Source: Pseudomonadota bacterium | GTDB lineage: Bacteria > Pseudomonadota > Alphaproteobacteria > Rhizobiales > Xanthobacteraceae | Direction: 5' to 3' | Assembly (NCBI GenBank): GCA_023404675.1 | Contig: JAEYAW010000033.1 | Span: forward strand, 1 to 64,000 | DNA: 64,000 nucleotides | Part shown: positions 44,259 through 53,038 of the stretch, piece after piece | Layout: each line of letters starts with the position of its first letter | Position numbering within the stretch: the stretch's first letter is position 1 | The notes under the pieces: generated by a model | The model's database searches: none | Seen by the model: the letters and a program-made list of their open reading frames with translations, nothing else | What the model was told of the DNA's origin: nothing | Made by a program: the position numbers and the translations under genes

Positions 44259-44651
44259 TCAGAAGCCGATGCCCAGCATCAACGCGAAGGGGCGATCAAG
44301 ATAGCTGAGCCGATACACCGGCGCGGCTGGAAGCCGGTAGGCCACCGGCGTCCACGACCGGCGCAGGCTGGCGGGACGCGCGATCCGCTTGCGGACGGGG
44401 CTGGCGACCGGCAGCGGGGTCGTTGCGGCCTTTCTCGCCGCTGCTTCCCGCGCCATGGCCTCGGTGGTGTTCGCGGCCAGAACCGGCCCGGCAGGTTTCG
44501 CGGTGTCGGCCCGGGTGTCGGCCTGCGTGGCGACGGCGGTCGGCGTGGCGGCGGTCGGCATGGAGGCCGTTTCCGCATGGGCAGCCGGGAGGCTCAGCGC
44601 AAGCGCAAAGCCGGCAATCGCAATCGGGAAGCGGAGCGAGGTCGTGGTCAT
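44259..44651 (-). CDS. Small secreted Ala/Thr-rich protein, 130 aa
   Basis: Not a named family. Signal peptide (FPIAIAGFALALSLPAAHA), then an Ala/Thr-rich disordered segment, a basic patch (RKRIARPASLRRSW) and a C-terminal tail with YRLPAAPVYRLSYLDRP ending in LMLGIGF. The end resembles that of the upstream caspase protein (TMIGVGF). The ATG at 44651 (MTTTSLRF) starts the signal peptide. It sits 140 bp downstream of the caspase/coiled-coil gene, on the same strand. Function unknown; location is likely periplasmic or outer-membrane associated. Confidence 0.65.
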   Translation of the reverse strand: MTTTSLRFPIAIAGFALALSLPAAHAETASMPTAATPTAVATQADTRADTAKPAGPVLAANTTEAMAREAAARKAATTPLPVASPVRKRIARPASLRRSWTPVAYRLPAAPVYRLSYLDRPFALMLGIGF

Positions 44652-44791
44652 CAGATCAGGCCCGGTATCGGATTTCGGTCGGCTCGCGCCGGGTGCAATG
44701 AGACAATCATACCTCAGTCGAACGGGCTTGGCGATGCGGTTGTGTGCCCGGAAACGGGGAAGCACGGCATCCGTCGCCATGTCCGCCGGGA

Positions 44792-47077
44792 TCAGAAGCC
44801 GACGCCGATCATCGTGCTGCCGCCGCCCGACGGCCGGGACGAACCGGAGGCCTGCTGCCGGGCCTGCGGCGCGGGCTGGGGCTTGCGGGGCTCCTGTGCG
44901 GCCTGCTGCTTGCGGCGCGGTTCCTCGCGCTGGACCTGCTTCTTGGCCGGCGGCTTGCGGCGGTCGTCGTCCTCGTCCTTGCCGCGCGAGGCGGTGGCCG
45001 GGGCGGGCTTGGCGACGCAGACATCGCCCTTGGCGATCTCGCCGTCCTTGCACTCCAGCGGGCAGACCCGACCGGTCTCCTTGCCGAGCGCGGCCACCAC
45101 GTCGCCGGTGATCGCGACGTCATCGGAAGGCTTCTGTTTCTTCACCTTCTGGTAGCTGGCGAAGGAGACCCGCGTCGCGGCCGTCAGCTTGCCGTCGACT
45201 GTGCCGGCGAAGCAGCCAATCCGGGCCAGTTCGGTCTGCGCCGAACGGATCAGCTCCGGTGTGTTTGAGGGCGGTGCCAGACGCTTGGCCACCTCGGTGT
45301 TGAAGCGATCCAGCGTCAGCGCGACCTGCGGCTTGACGCGGTCGCAGGTGACGTCCTTCGCAAAGGCCTTGATGTCGTCGAGGCCGGTCCCTTCGCTGCC
45401 CTTGGCGGTGATCGCCTTCAGGCGGTCCTCTTCCTGCCGGCACGCCGCCTCAAGCTTGAGGGCGAGCTCGGCCTTGCGGCGTTCTTCCTCGGCCTGCTTC
45501 GCCTGCCGTTCGCTCTCGACGCGCAGCCGCTCGGCCTCCGCCTCGGCCTTCTTGCGCTGCTCTTCCGCCTGTTTGGCCTGCCGCTCGTTTTCCGCGCGCT
45601 GACGTGCGGCGTCGGCCTCGGCCTTCTTGCGGGCGGCCTCCTCGGCCTTGGCGCGCGCTTCGGCCGCCCTGCGCTCGGCCTCGGCGGCGCGGCGCTCGTC
45701 GTCCTCGCGCTCCTTCTGGGCGGCGAGTTCCGCTTTCTTCCGCTCGGCCTCGATGCGGGCTTCCTCCGCCGCCTTGCGGGCGGCTTCGGCCTCGGCGGCC
45801 TTGCGGGCCTCGTCCTCGCGCTTCTTCTGGCGCTCGGCCTCGATCCGTTCCTGCTCCGCAGCCTTCTCGGCCGCCTTGCGGGCCTCCTCGCGTTCACGCG
45901 CCGCGTTCTCAAGCAGATCGAGCCGCTGTTTGGCGGTGATCGCGAGCGGCGAGTTGGGATATTTCCGGATGAAGGCGCGGAACGCGGCGAGGTCGCTGCC
46001 GTCCTTGATCTTGTCCCAGTCGAGGCTCTCGGCCGACGACGGCGCGCGGCCCGGCGCGAGGGTCTCCGGGGGCACGGCGGCGATGGCGACATTGCCCGGA
46101 GCAGGCGCGGCGGGTTGCAGCGGCACCTGATCGCCCAGGCTGGCGAGCTGGGCGCGCGCCAGATCAGCATAGAAGCCGGTCTTGTAGGTGCCGAGGAACA
46201 CCTCCCAGGCGCGGCGAGAGTTGATCTTGGCGACCAGCTCGTAGTCCGCCTTGATGTCCGCCGAGGGCGCTTCCTGCTCGATCTTCGGAGCGGGGACCAG
46301 CGAAATGTTGCCGCCGCCGAGCGATCCGTAAACGAACGGCTCCTGCCGCGCGCCGGTGGACTTCATCACCTCGTCGCGGATGCGGCCGAAGGCGAGGCGG
46401 ATGTCGAGGCCCGGCACCGTGAGGTTCTTCAGCAGGGCGGTGGTGAAGGGGCTGTGGCTGCCTTCGCCGTCCTCGGCGGTGGAGCCGGCCTTGGCCGCGT
46501 AGGCGATCAGCGTGTCCGTGCTGGTCGGCTCGACCTTGCCGAGACCCGACGACACGGCGGCGCGCGAGGCGGTGCGGCGCTCGCGGCGCATCTTCACCGT
46601 GAACGGATTGTCGCGGCAGGCATCGAGGATGATGATGCGCAGCTTCTTGGCGCCATCGGCGGAGGACACCACCCGCTCCAGCGGCACGGCCTCGTCCTCG
46701 GCGTCGCGGTCGCTGGCGAGCCGGGCGTCGGTCGGGATGATGTAGTTGGTGCCGCCGATCTCGATGCCGTGCCCGGCATAGAAAATCACGGCAATGTCGG
46801 CCTGATCGGACTCGGCTTCAAACTTGCGGACCGCGCGCTTGAAATCGAGATTGCCGAGGTCGGTCTGGACATCGACCGAATCGAAACCGGCGTCCTTGAA
46901 CATCTTCGCGACAGCGTTGGCGTCGCGCGTCGGGTTGGGCAGTTGCGGAACGGTCTCGTATTTCGAATTGCCGATCACCAGCGCCACCCGCCGCTCGGCG
47001 AGCGCAACACCGGGCGAGAGGGCCATGATGATGGCTCCTCCGATGGCCGCGGCGTATATGGCGAGACGCTTGATCAT
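44792..47077 (-). CDS. Secreted caspase-family protein with coiled coil and peptidoglycan-binding-like domain, 761 aa
   Basis: Signal peptide (IYAAAIGGAIIMALSPGVALA), caspase p20 domain at about 28-262 with intact His103 (FYAGHG) and Cys154 (LDACRDNPF), a helical repeat region (about 275-390, with a YxFI.KYPNSP-like segment), an extreme Glu/Ala/Arg/Lys coiled coil (about 390-545), a Cys-containing domain (545-600), a PG_binding_1-like helix bundle (about 607-645, AQTELARIGCFAGTVDGKLT), then a basic Pro/Gln tail ending MIGVGF. Start at 47077 (MIKRLAIY) opens the signal peptide. This combination would place a protease-fold domain on a rod anchored at the cell wall. Flanked by OmpA copies and a pseudo-caspase. 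Confidence 0.87.
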   Translation of the reverse strand: MIKRLAIYAAAIGGAIIMALSPGVALAERRVALVIGNSKYETVPQLPNPTRDANAVAKMFKDAGFDSVDVQTDLGNLDFKRAVRKFEAESDQADIAVIFYAGHGIEIGGTNYIIPTDARLASDRDAEDEAVPLERVVSSADGAKKLRIIILDACRDNPFTVKMRRERRTASRAAVSSGLGKVEPTSTDTLIAYAAKAGSTAEDGEGSHSPFTTALLKNLTVPGLDIRLAFGRIRDEVMKSTGARQEPFVYGSLGGGNISLVPAPKIEQEAPSADIKADYELVAKINSRRAWEVFLGTYKTGFYADLARAQLASLGDQVPLQPAAPAPGNVAIAAVPPETLAPGRAPSSAESLDWDKIKDGSDLAAFRAFIRKYPNSPLAITAKQRLDLLENAAREREEARKAAEKAAEQERIEAERQKKREDEARKAAEAEAARKAAEEARIEAERKKAELAAQKEREDDERRAAEAERRAAEARAKAEEAARKKAEADAARQRAENERQAKQAEEQRKKAEAEAERLRVESERQAKQAEEERRKAELALKLEAACRQEEDRLKAITAKGSEGTGLDDIKAFAKDVTCDRVKPQVALTLDRFNTEVAKRLAPPSNTPELIRSAQTELARIGCFAGTVDGKLTAATRVSFASYQKVKKQKPSDDVAITGDVVAALGKETGRVCPLECKDGEIAKGDVCVAKPAPATASRGKDEDDDRRKPPAKKQVQREEPRRKQQAAQEPRKPQPAPQARQQASGSSRPSGGGSTMIGVGF

Positions 47078-47357
47078 GGCCGTGTTCGGTCGATGCCTGT
47101 CTCTGGATGGTCCGGCGGCGATGCCGGGCCCGAAATAACGAAGCAGGGGTGACATCTGTCCCACCTGCGGTTCAAATCCCTGCGGTTCAAAACAACGGGC
47201 CGCCTGTGGCCGGGCACCAAATGGCTCAAACAGGCGCTGCTCGCGCCGCAGCGCAGCTTATCACCGATCCGCATTCGATCAATGTCGCTGCCGGTTTTCA
47301 GCGCGGCCTGCCGCAGGATGCCGGCACCACCGGGACGATGGCGCCGGCGGTGCAACG

Positions 47358-48005
47358 TCACTTCTGGTTCGACGCCTGCTCGCGCTCGGCGACATTGACG
47401 ATTTCCACGCGGCGATTTTCGGCCGCGTTGGGATGCGCCGGGTTCTTCAGTTTCTGCTCGCCGTAACCGGCGGTCACGAGGTTCTCGGCGGGGATCTTGT
47501 AGGTCTCCACCAGGAAGCGCTTGACCGTTTCCGCCCGGCGTTCGGACAGGTTCTGGTTGTAGTCGTCGCTGCCCTTGGCGTCGGTGTGGCCGCCGAGCAT
47601 GATGACGGTGCCGGTCATCTCGGCGCTGGTCAGCGCGCGGCCGAGATTGTCGAGCTGCGGCATCGCGTTCCGAGAGAGCTTGTCCGAGTTGTACTCGAAG
47701 TTGATTTCGAGGTTGATGCTCGGCCGCGTCTTGGCCATCGCGGCCATCTGGTCGCGGTCGGCCGGCGACAGCGAGCGGGGCTGTTCGGTGACGCGCTTGA
47801 TGAAGGCCTGATCCTCGGAGCTCTGCCCGGTCGGCCGATCCGCGGCGCTCAGGCCGCGGGTCACCGGCGGCTTTTTCAGCTTGAGGCCGTCAATGATCTG
47901 CTGCTGGGTCATTTCGGCAGCGAAGGCCGCTCCGGCGCTTGCGATCGTCACGGCCACGATCGCGGTGGCCGTCAGGAGCCGTTTGAAAGAATGAATATGG
48001 GACAT
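47358..48005 (-). CDS. OmpA-family envelope protein (copy 2), 215 aa
   Basis: Signal peptide (LLTATAIVAVTIASAGAAFA), linker, and OmpA peptidoglycan-binding domain at about 102-208 with GGHTDAKGSDDYNQNLSERRAE. The protein aligns end to end with the copy at 41493, including EMTQQQIIDGLKLKKP versus GADQIVNALKPKP at the mature N-terminus. RBS GGAGAG precedes the ATG. It is first in the minus-strand series and 280 bp upstream of the caspase/coiled-coil gene, with no coding signal in between. Likely an abundant wall-tethering protein. Confidence 0.9.
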   Translation of the reverse strand: MSHIHSFKRLLTATAIVAVTIASAGAAFAAEMTQQQIIDGLKLKKPPVTRGLSAADRPTGQSSEDQAFIKRVTEQPRSLSPADRDQMAAMAKTRPSINLEINFEYNSDKLSRNAMPQLDNLGRALTSAEMTGTVIMLGGHTDAKGSDDYNQNLSERRAETVKRFLVETYKIPAENLVTAGYGEQKLKNPAHPNAAENRRVEIVNVAEREQASNQK

Positions 48006-48475
48006 GGTCGTCTCTCCGCGTTTCCTGGCGTTTGGTCACCCGGCCATCCCGGATGGTTCGCCGTACCAATCTCACGTGACGATTGTTGCCCGACCGGACG
48101 ATCTGGACTGTGATGAAGGTCACACGCGTCCTGCCGCCCGATCTGTCTGCGGTCGGCCGGGGATCCAGGACGGATTTCCGCAGCCGACGGCAAAACCTCT
48201 CTTCGGGGCTGGCTCCGGTCAAGGAGTTTTGCCGGACAAGTTCCTGTTTGTTAGAAATTCGTTAACCTTGCTGTCTGACTAACGGCCGGACGCGGTCTGT
48301 CGGCATGCGGTTTCGGTGCAACGGTATGTTGCCGGCCGGGCACAGGGGTGGGGGATTCGTGCGGGGAAGTCGTGGCCGGTATGTTTCCGAACTTCACCGC
48401 TCCTGTAGCGGCAGGTACACTCTTGGCAGGAATCGTTATTGATTGCTTCTTGTGGAATTTGATCTGGGGGTCTTG
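48006..48475. other. 470-bp divergent intergenic region with an inverted repeat
   Basis: No supported gene. It holds the promoters of OmpA copy 2 (minus) and the two-barrel outer membrane protein (plus), which I could not pin to clear boxes. One notable structure is CGGCAAAAC (48188-48196) and its complement GTTTTGCCG (48226-48234), enclosing 29 bases. An AT-richer stretch follows at about 48240-48285. A small RNA or regulatory leader is possible but not shown. Confidence 0.4.
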
Positions 48476-50422
48476 ATGAATATGTCGTTGAGCCGACCGG
48501 CCGGGGCGATGAAGCGCCGCTTTTATGCAGGCGCCAGCCTCGTTGTCGCTCTTTCTGCCTCGACGGGCGCCATGGCCGATTGCGCGGGGACCGGCTATGC
48601 GGCTCTGGCGGGATCGATCCTGCCGTTTGGTGGTGGCAGCGCCATCAGCTCTCTTGTTTCTGCGATCAACACCGCGAACACGGCGTTCCTGACCCAGTCG
48701 ACCGCATTCGTCGGCTCGCCCGCCAATCCGTCGCCGGACCAGGAAGGCGGCGGCGTGTGGGCTCGCGGCATCGGCGGCGAGATCAAGACCAAGAACACCA
48801 CCACCACCAGCAATGTCACCCTGGGCGGGGTTGGCCTGCCGGGGCAGATCAATTGTAACAACGACACCAAGCTGCAGTTCTCAGGCGTGCAGGTCGGCAC
48901 CGACTTCGCCCGGTTGAACTGGAACGGCTGGAACGTCCACATCGGCTCCACCGTCGGCTATCTCGGCGCCAAGGCCAGCGATACCTCGTCGGCCGGTCCG
49001 CTGAATCCGCTCGGCGGCACCTTCCAAGACTCGCTCCAGGTGCCGTTCGCCGGCGTTTACGCGGCGGCGACCAAGGGCGGCTTCTTCATCGACGGCCAGT
49101 TCCGTCTCGACTACTACCAGAACAATATCAACGACCCGATCGTGAACGGCATCTTCAACCAGAAGGTCGACGCGCGCGGCTGGGCGTTCAGCGGCAACAT
49201 CGGTTACAACCATTCGTTCGGCAACAGCTGGTTCATCGAGCCGTCGGCCGGCATCGTGGTCTCGACGGTCAAGGTGGATCCGCTCAACATCACCGGCGGT
49301 GTCGTCCTGCCGGCGAGCTTCTCGTCCAGCCTGACCTGGCCGGGGCAGCTTCAGGTCGACGATATCAAGAGCACCCTCGGCCGCTTCAGCGTTCGCGCCG
49401 GCACCACCATCGTGACCGACAAGATCGTGTTCCAGCCGTTTGCGACCGCCAGCGTCTATCACGAGTTCCAGGGCTCCTCGACGGCGTCGATCAACAGCTT
49501 CGAGGCGTCCGCCGTGACCGGACTGCTGCCGATGACGGCGACCTATTCGACGACCACCCTCGGCACCTACGGCCAGTTCGCCGTGGGCGTGGCCGGTCAG
49601 GTTCTGAACACCGGCTGGCTCGGTTATGTCCGTGCGGACTATCGCACCGGCGACAAGATCGACGGCTACAGCCTGAACGGCGGCATTCGCTATCAGTTCA
49701 GCCCGGAAAAGATCGCCGCGCCGCTGTACGGCAAGGTCAAGGCGCCGGTCTACGCGCAGACCGCTTATAACTGGACTGGCTTCTTCATCGGCGGCAGCTT
49801 CGGCCTGCTGAACGGCAAGACCGATTACGAGTACCCGGCGAACGGCGCGACCACCAATCCGCGCTATGCCGGCGCGACCGGTGGCGGTCAGATCGGCTAT
49901 GACCAGCAGTTCGGCAAGTGGATCCTCGGCGTCGAAGGCAATATCTACGCCGCAGACGCCCATGGCGCCCGCGCCTGCCCGAACAACGTGTTCTTCAACT
50001 GCGAAAGCAAGATGGACTGGATCGGCACGGCGACGGTCCGCGTCGGTTATTCCTTCTGGGATCGCCAGATGGCCTATGTCCGGGCTGGTGCCGCCTATGG
50101 CAACACCAAGCTGGTTGCCAGCTGCAACACCGGCCCGTTCAACGTGTTCGGCCTGGTCGGTTGCGGCCAGGGTGACAGCCAGACGGCGGTGGGCTGGACC
50201 ATCGGCTACGGCACCGAGTTCGCGCTGGACAAGAACTGGACGGTTCGCGCCGAATCCAACTACTTCGATCTCGGCACGACGCGCTTCACTGAGCCGCAGA
50301 ATCTTGGCGCGACCGCTTTCGCGCCGCTGGCGGTCGATGTCCGCAACAAGGGCTTCATCTCCACGATCGGCCTGAACTACCGCTTCTCGACGGTGCCGGG
50401 TCCGGTGATCGCCAAGTATTGA
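48476..50422 (+). CDS. Two-barrel outer membrane protein (autotransporter-like plus Omp25/31-like), 648 aa
   Basis: Signal peptide (FYAGASLVVALSASTGAMA), then a barrel of autotransporter-type strands (about 80-425, starting GVWARGIGGEIKT and ending YSLNGGIRYQFSPEKIA), a short linker, and a second complete eight-strand Omp25/31-type barrel (about 445-648, NWTGFFIGGSFGLLNG to STIGLNYRFS). No passenger domain is present. Start: ATG at 48476 after GGGGG; the longer frame uses TTG. Probably an abundant porin-like or structural protein. The gene ends at a 16-bp tandem duplication and a strong terminator. It is divergent from OmpA copy 2. Confidence 0.85.
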   Translation: MNMSLSRPAGAMKRRFYAGASLVVALSASTGAMADCAGTGYAALAGSILPFGGGSAISSLVSAINTANTAFLTQSTAFVGSPANPSPDQEGGGVWARGIGGEIKTKNTTTTSNVTLGGVGLPGQINCNNDTKLQFSGVQVGTDFARLNWNGWNVHIGSTVGYLGAKASDTSSAGPLNPLGGTFQDSLQVPFAGVYAAATKGGFFIDGQFRLDYYQNNINDPIVNGIFNQKVDARGWAFSGNIGYNHSFGNSWFIEPSAGIVVSTVKVDPLNITGGVVLPASFSSSLTWPGQLQVDDIKSTLGRFSVRAGTTIVTDKIVFQPFATASVYHEFQGSSTASINSFEASAVTGLLPMTATYSTTTLGTYGQFAVGVAGQVLNTGWLGYVRADYRTGDKIDGYSLNGGIRYQFSPEKIAAPLYGKVKAPVYAQTAYNWTGFFIGGSFGLLNGKTDYEYPANGATTNPRYAGATGGGQIGYDQQFGKWILGVEGNIYAADAHGARACPNNVFFNCESKMDWIGTATVRVGYSFWDRQMAYVRAGAAYGNTKLVASCNTGPFNVFGLVGCGQGDSQTAVGWTIGYGTEFALDKNWTVRAESNYFDLGTTRFTEPQNLGATAFAPLAVDVRNKGFISTIGLNYRFSTVPGPVIAKY

Positions 50423-50505
50423 TCTTCAAAAGTATTGATCGACACGGGAGACGGGCGGGCGATCCATTCGCCGCCCGCTGCCTTCAGGACAAAAACAGGG
50501 TGGCG

Positions 50506-50540
50506 AATCGGCGGCTGCGCAAGCAGTCGCCGATTTTCTT
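50506..50540 (+). terminator. Intrinsic terminator of the two-barrel outer membrane protein
   Basis: AATCGGCG-G-CTGC, GCAA loop, GCAG-T-CGCCGATT: a 13-bp stem with one G-U pair, followed by TTCTTT. It is 84 bases past the stop. A weaker CGGGCGG/CCGCCCG pair lies at 50452-50477. The remaining bases to 50671 show nothing else. Confidence 0.8.
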
Positions 50541-50671
50541 TGGCGGCCTGTTCTCGCCGGGGGACCTGATCCGCAGCCTGCTCCCGCTTCGGGGTGCTCA
50601 AGTGGGCCTCGGCCTGTTGCGCGCCTATCGAGCGGACTGCGACGGGACGCGACAGGCGAAGCCCGCGTCGT

Positions 50672-51244
50672 TTACGCGCCGCTTGCCGGCTTGCGGGCCT
50701 GAACCAGGTCCAGCCTGTGCTCCAGCTTGCCGAGAAGCCGGGATAGCTCGGCCTGTTCCTCGGTCGACAGGCACGAGAGGATGGCTGTCTCCCGCGCCAG
50801 CAGATGCGGAATCAGCTCGCGATAGAGCCTCGTCCCTTCCGTCGTCAGTCGGAGCGTGAATTCCCGCCGGTCATCGGCGTTCCCGATCCGCTCCAGCAGG
50901 CCGCGCCCGAGCAGGCCGGTGACCGCGCGGCTGATGGTGGACTTATGGGTCCGCGTGCATGCGGCGATAAACTGGGCCGTGCAGGCATCGCCGCGATATC
51001 CGAGTGTCGCCAGAATCCGCCAGCTCGGAACGTCGAGCGCGTAGCGGTCCCGGTATTCCACTGCAAGGGCGGAACTCACCTCGGCGGCGAGGCGGTTCAA
51101 ACGGAACGGGACGAAGCTGAACAGATCGAGGGTCTGCGGCTCCGCGGTGTTGCCGGAGGCTTGTGCGACGTGCGCGTCCTCCAGGATGCCCGCTCCGCTC
51201 TCCTGCTTTTGAAGGTGGCCCGTTTCGGCTCGATCATCGGCCAT
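50672..51244 (-). CDS. MarR-family transcriptional regulator, 190 aa
   Basis: Winged-helix MarR domain at about 45-180: SSALAVEYRDRYALDVPSWRILATLG, recognition region TRTHKSTISRAVTGLLGRGLLER and wing DRREFTLRLTTEG are typical. About 40 residues of charged N-terminal extension precede it. The start at 51244 (MADDRAE) is the first good Met; the longer frame runs antisense through the next gene. Divergent from the flavin monooxygenase with 129 bp between starts and a candidate dyad at 51269-51290, it probably represses that aromatic-catabolic operon and responds to an aromatic ligand. Confidence 0.88.
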   Translation of the reverse strand: MADDRAETGHLQKQESGAGILEDAHVAQASGNTAEPQTLDLFSFVPFRLNRLAAEVSSALAVEYRDRYALDVPSWRILATLGYRGDACTAQFIAACTRTHKSTISRAVTGLLGRGLLERIGNADDRREFTLRLTTEGTRLYRELIPHLLARETAILSCLSTEEQAELSRLLGKLEHRLDLVQARKPASGA

Positions 51245-51268
51245 TGACGTTCGTGTTCGCTTGTCGAT

Positions 51269-51290
51269 AATGGTTGCAGATGAAACTATT
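51269..51290. promoter_or_regulatory. Candidate MarR operator
   Basis: Imperfect dyad AATGGTT, 8 bases, AACTATT (6 of 7 paired) in the divergent region between the MarR gene and the flavin monooxygenase. Size and spacing fit a MarR site. Confidence 0.4.
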
Positions 51291-51373
51291 GTAGCTTTCC
51301 CTTCCGGACGAGACCAGAGGCCGTTTGCCGCCAAGAGCGAACGCCTCGCCGCGACAGGGCCTGGAAACGCTGC

Positions 51374-53029
51374 ATGTCGAGAGAGCTGTACCAATTCAGC
51401 TATCGCCGCCACGCCGATCAGGATCGGCGTGGGGCGGACGTCGCCCGGCATCCGGTCGTGGTCGTCGGCGCGGGGCCGGTCGGGCTGTCGCTGGCGATCG
51501 ATCTGGCGCAGCGGGGGCAGCCGGTGATTCTGCTCGACGACGCGGATCGGATCGGCGACGGCTCGCGAGCCATCTGTTTCTCGAAACGGTCGCTGGAATA
51601 CTGGGACCGGCTCGGCGTCGGCCAGCGGATGGTGGACAAGGGTGTGGTGTGGAGCGTGGGTCGCATCTTCCATGGCCCGAGCCAGCTTTACGAATTCAAC
51701 CTTCTGCCCGAGGACGGGCACAGGCGGCCCGCCTTCGTCAACCTGCAGCAATATTATGCGGAGGCGTATCTGGTGGATCGGGTCGGCGAACTGCCGTCGA
51801 TCGATCTGCGCTGGCGCAACAAGGTGGTGGCGCTGGAGCAGCGCAACGATCACGTGCTCCTGACCATCGAAACGCCGGAAGGGCCCTATCAAATCGGGGC
51901 GGCCTATATGGTGGCGTGCGATGGCGCCCGGTCGTCGCTGCGCGGCATGGTCGGCGCGGATTTCGACGGGCAGGTGTTCGAGGATCAGTTCCTGATCGCC
52001 GACGTGAAGATGACGGCGGACTTCCCGACCGAGCGCTGGTTCTGGTTCGATCCGCCGTTTCATGCGGGGCGCTCCGCGCTGCTGCATCGCCAGCCGGACG
52101 ATGTGTGGCGGATCGATCTTCAACTCAGTCCCGATGCGGATCCCGCCACCGAGAAACAGCCGGAGAACGTGCGGCCGCGGATCGCGCGCATGCTCGGCCA
52201 CGACAACTTCGCCTTCGAGTGGATATCGATCTACAAATTCCAGTGCCGCCGCATGGCGCGCTTCGTCCATGGCCGCGTGATCTTCGCCGGCGATGCGGCG
52301 CATCAGGTTTCGCCATTCGGGGCACGAGGGGCCAACTCCGGCCTTGAGGACGCCGAAAATCTCGCGTGGAAACTGGATCGCGTGCTGCGCGGCACGTCGC
52401 CCGTATCGCTGCTGGAGACCTATCACATCGAGCGCAGCGCCGCCGCGGACGAGAACATCCGTGAATCGACGCGCTCGACCGATTTCATGGCCCCCGCCAG
52501 CCGTCACGAGGCGCGGCTGCGGCAGGCGGTGCTGGCGCTGGCCCGCGAGACAGAATTCGCCAAGCGCATGGTCAATGGCGGTCGGCTGTCCACGCCCTCG
52601 GTGTATGACACGCCGCTGTCGACATCCGAGGACGCGCCATGGCCGGATGGCCTGCGGCCCGGCTCATCGCTGAAGGATGCGCCGCTCTCGAACAAGCAAG
52701 GCGATGCGGTTTATCTGACGGAGGCTTTCATCGCGGCATCGCGTTTGGCGGGCAATGGCTTTGTCCTGCTGGAGACCGCAAATGGGGAGGCCGCCGATGT
52801 GCCGCACGGCATTGCGAGGCTGCGTATTGCAGAGGCGCCAGTCGCATCGGAGGCTCGAATCGAATCATCCGATCTGGTGGATACCGGCGGTCTGTTCGTG
52901 GCGCGTTATGGCATGAAGCCGGGGAGCGCCTACCTGCTGCGGCCCGATGGCCACGTCGCTGCGCGCTTCCGCCATCCGACCCGCGAAGCCGTTGCCGCCG
53001 CGCATGCGCGCGCGACGGGGCAGGCCTGA
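51374..53029 (+). CDS. FAD-dependent aromatic monooxygenase (MhpA/MhaA-like), 551 aa
   Basis: Class A flavoprotein hydroxylase. The Rossmann FAD motif GAGPVGLSLAIDLAQRG (about 32-48), the DGARSSLRG motif near 185 and the second FAD motif GRVIFAGDAAHQVSPFGARGAN near 300 are all present, followed by a C-terminal thioredoxin-like domain. It would hydroxylate a phenolic ring using NAD(P)H and O2. In a homogentisate cluster the best guess is 3-hydroxyphenylacetate 6-hydroxylation or a similar feed-in step, by analogy with MhaA; substrate is inference. First gene of a tight operon: DUF2783 follows 10 bp downstream. Confidence 0.86.
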   Translation: MSRELYQFSYRRHADQDRRGADVARHPVVVVGAGPVGLSLAIDLAQRGQPVILLDDADRIGDGSRAICFSKRSLEYWDRLGVGQRMVDKGVVWSVGRIFHGPSQLYEFNLLPEDGHRRPAFVNLQQYYAEAYLVDRVGELPSIDLRWRNKVVALEQRNDHVLLTIETPEGPYQIGAAYMVACDGARSSLRGMVGADFDGQVFEDQFLIADVKMTADFPTERWFWFDPPFHAGRSALLHRQPDDVWRIDLQLSPDADPATEKQPENVRPRIARMLGHDNFAFEWISIYKFQCRRMARFVHGRVIFAGDAAHQVSPFGARGANSGLEDAENLAWKLDRVLRGTSPVSLLETYHIERSAAADENIRESTRSTDFMAPASRHEARLRQAVLALARETEFAKRMVNGGRLSTPSVYDTPLSTSEDAPWPDGLRPGSSLKDAPLSNKQGDAVYLTEAFIAASRLAGNGFVLLETANGEAADVPHGIARLRIAEAPVASEARIESSDLVDTGGLFVARYGMKPGSAYLLRPDGHVAARFRHPTREAVAAAHARATGQA

Positions 53030-53038
53030 GAGGTGGCC

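Noticed and set aside
44006..44308. Plus-strand 100-codon frame upstream of the pseudo-caspase
   Set aside because: Overlaps a dispersed repeat and the end of the small secreted gene; no family match.
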